Source of the DNA: a virus
DNA: 31,466 bases
Virus record (IMG/VR): IMGVR_UViG_3300031857_000874
Span: 1-31,466 of that record
Strand: one strand, 5' to 3'
Of the stretch, positions 30,942 through 31,466 are shown piece after piece. The position numbers and the translations under genes were made by a program. How positions within the stretch are numbered: the stretch's first letter is position 1; each line of letters starts with the position of its first letter. The notes under the pieces were generated by a model. That model did no database searches and was not told the origin of the DNA. It worked only from the letters and a program-made list of their open reading frames with translations.

Positions 30942-31181
30942 ATGAAAATAATACCAACAGAAGTAAATAATCTAAATCGTGATCTCTCTTCTAAGGCTAT
31001 TTTAATTACAGATGAAATAGCCAGATTAGAGTTTAAGAAGAAACAACTAAAGAATAAAAAAGAATTAGAAGCGATATATTCTGAGATTGAATCTCTAAGG
31101 GAATCAATCGACGATATAAATACTATTAAAGAAGAGATAAATGAAATAAAGAGCATGTTAAAATCTTTTTGTTCAAAATAA
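30942..31181 (+). CDS. Small coiled-coil protein (79 aa)
   Basis: I recognise no family. After an N-terminal stretch (MKIIPTEVNNLNRDLSSK) the rest is one charged heptad-rich helix with Ile/Leu at a/d positions (ARLEFKKKQLKNKKELEAIY and on), no Pro or Gly, and a single Cys near the end (FCSK). The ATG follows the stop of the giant structural gene by one base (TAATATG), so it is translated by coupling. Late expression between two structural genes suggests an assembly helper or minor virion part that forms an oligomeric coil. Start and frame are clear; function is open. Confidence 0.62.
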   Translation: MKIIPTEVNNLNRDLSSKAILITDEIARLEFKKKQLKNKKELEAIYSEIESLRESIDDINTIKEEINEIKSMLKSFCSK

Positions 31182-31191
31182 GGGATAATAG

Positions 31192-31466
31192 ATGCCATCA
31201 TTACCAAGACTTAAGAATAGTGATAACTTTGCACAATGGGCAACAAAAATAAACGATGCATTTACACAATTCGAAAGTTTCACTTCAGTTGCATTAGATA
31301 CAACTGACCCACAATCAGCAGAATTTGCTATATATGATGCTTCGTTTAAAAATAAAGCATTAAGTACATATTATGTTACATCCCCAACAACAATTGGAGA
31401 ATTAACAATAGGTGCATCTGGTGTCTCTAATAATATGGCTCCTGGTGAATATGGTTTAATATTTAC
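31192..31466 (+). CDS. Start of a further virion structural protein (partial, first 91 codons)
   Basis: The ATG is preceded by AAGGGA and lies 10 nt after the previous stop; the frame runs off the window end. The opening MPSLPRLKNSDNFAQWATKI and NDAFTQFESF is helical. Near the end, ELTIGASGVSNNM followed by APGEYGLIF matches a block in the gp7-position protein (SLTIGATGISNYM then SPGLYGLIF at about 18690-18760), so the two proteins share a module. A tail-fibre or outer baseplate component is the likely role, but too little is visible to name it. Confidence 0.7.
   Translation, partial: MPSLPRLKNSDNFAQWATKINDAFTQFESFTSVALDTTDPQSAEFAIYDASFKNKALSTYYVTSPTTIGELTIGASGVSNNMAPGEYGLIF

Noticed and set aside
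1-31466. Prophage, CRISPR array, tRNA or insertion sequence
   Set aside because: No integrase, att-like direct repeats, spaced palindromic repeats, cloverleaf or transposase were seen; the content is that of a lytic T4-like structural region.

Overview
The window is an AT-rich stretch of a lytic T4-like myophage genome. The gene content resembles marine T4-like phages (cyanophage or pelagiphage type): the baseplate genes follow a T4-like order, but several wedge proteins are far larger than in T4. No host genes, tRNAs, integrase, insertion sequence or CRISPR array are visible. Coding density is very high, and no gene-free stretch exceeds about 80 bases.

Left part (1-4643, + strand), metabolism and DNA modification. 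It opens with the C-terminal end of a deoxycytidylate deaminase. A sigma70-like promoter follows, then four small genes: an extreme Ser-X dipeptide-repeat protein, a DUF3310-like protein, a WYL_2/DUF2693-like SH3-barrel protein and a small secreted or membrane protein. Behind a 32-nt perfect palindrome that overlaps the -35 box of a second sigma70-like promoter lies a tight three-gene operon. It encodes a TET/JBP-type 2-oxoglutarate/Fe(II) oxygenase and two related GT-A-like proteins of the TET-associated glycosyltransferase (TAGT) type. I read this as a DNA hypermodification cassette that hydroxylates a base and then glycosylates it.

Middle part (4640-8674, - strand), tail tube, chaperone and tape-measure cluster. 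Reading leftwards it contains a gp19/gp54-like tube or tube-initiator protein, a gp26-like (T4_baseplate family) protein, a small gp51-like reading frame, and an 820-residue coiled-coil/transmembrane protein with a GH19-like lysozyme domain. This is the classical order tube - chaperone - frameshifted chaperone - tape measure. A canonical -1 slippery heptamer (T TTT TTC) sits two codons before the gp26 stop and leads straight into the gp51-like frame.

Right part (8701-31466, + strand), head completion and baseplate. The order is gp4 (head-completion nuclease), gp48, gp53, gp27-like hub, gp5-like spike (without a lysozyme domain), an unknown coiled-coil protein, gp25, gp6, a 2178-aa gp7-position wedge protein, an enlarged gp8, a 1949-aa DUF4815-type structural protein, a 79-aa coiled-coil protein, and the start of another structural gene. 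The large proteins share repeated beta-rich modules, Gly-Ala/Ser-Thr-Gly turns and Gly-Ser-Gly-Tyr repeats, which suggests module shuffling among neighbouring baseplate genes.

Late control is visible as NATAAATA boxes (T4-type late promoters). Two of them overlap by one base in the 26-bp divergent gap between the gp54-like gene and gp4. At gp54, gp4 and gp25 the box sits only 5-6 nt before the ATG and there is no Shine-Dalgarno sequence, which implies leaderless or nearly leaderless late mRNAs. Identifications rest on recognition of family motifs, gene order and reading frames; no database search was possible.
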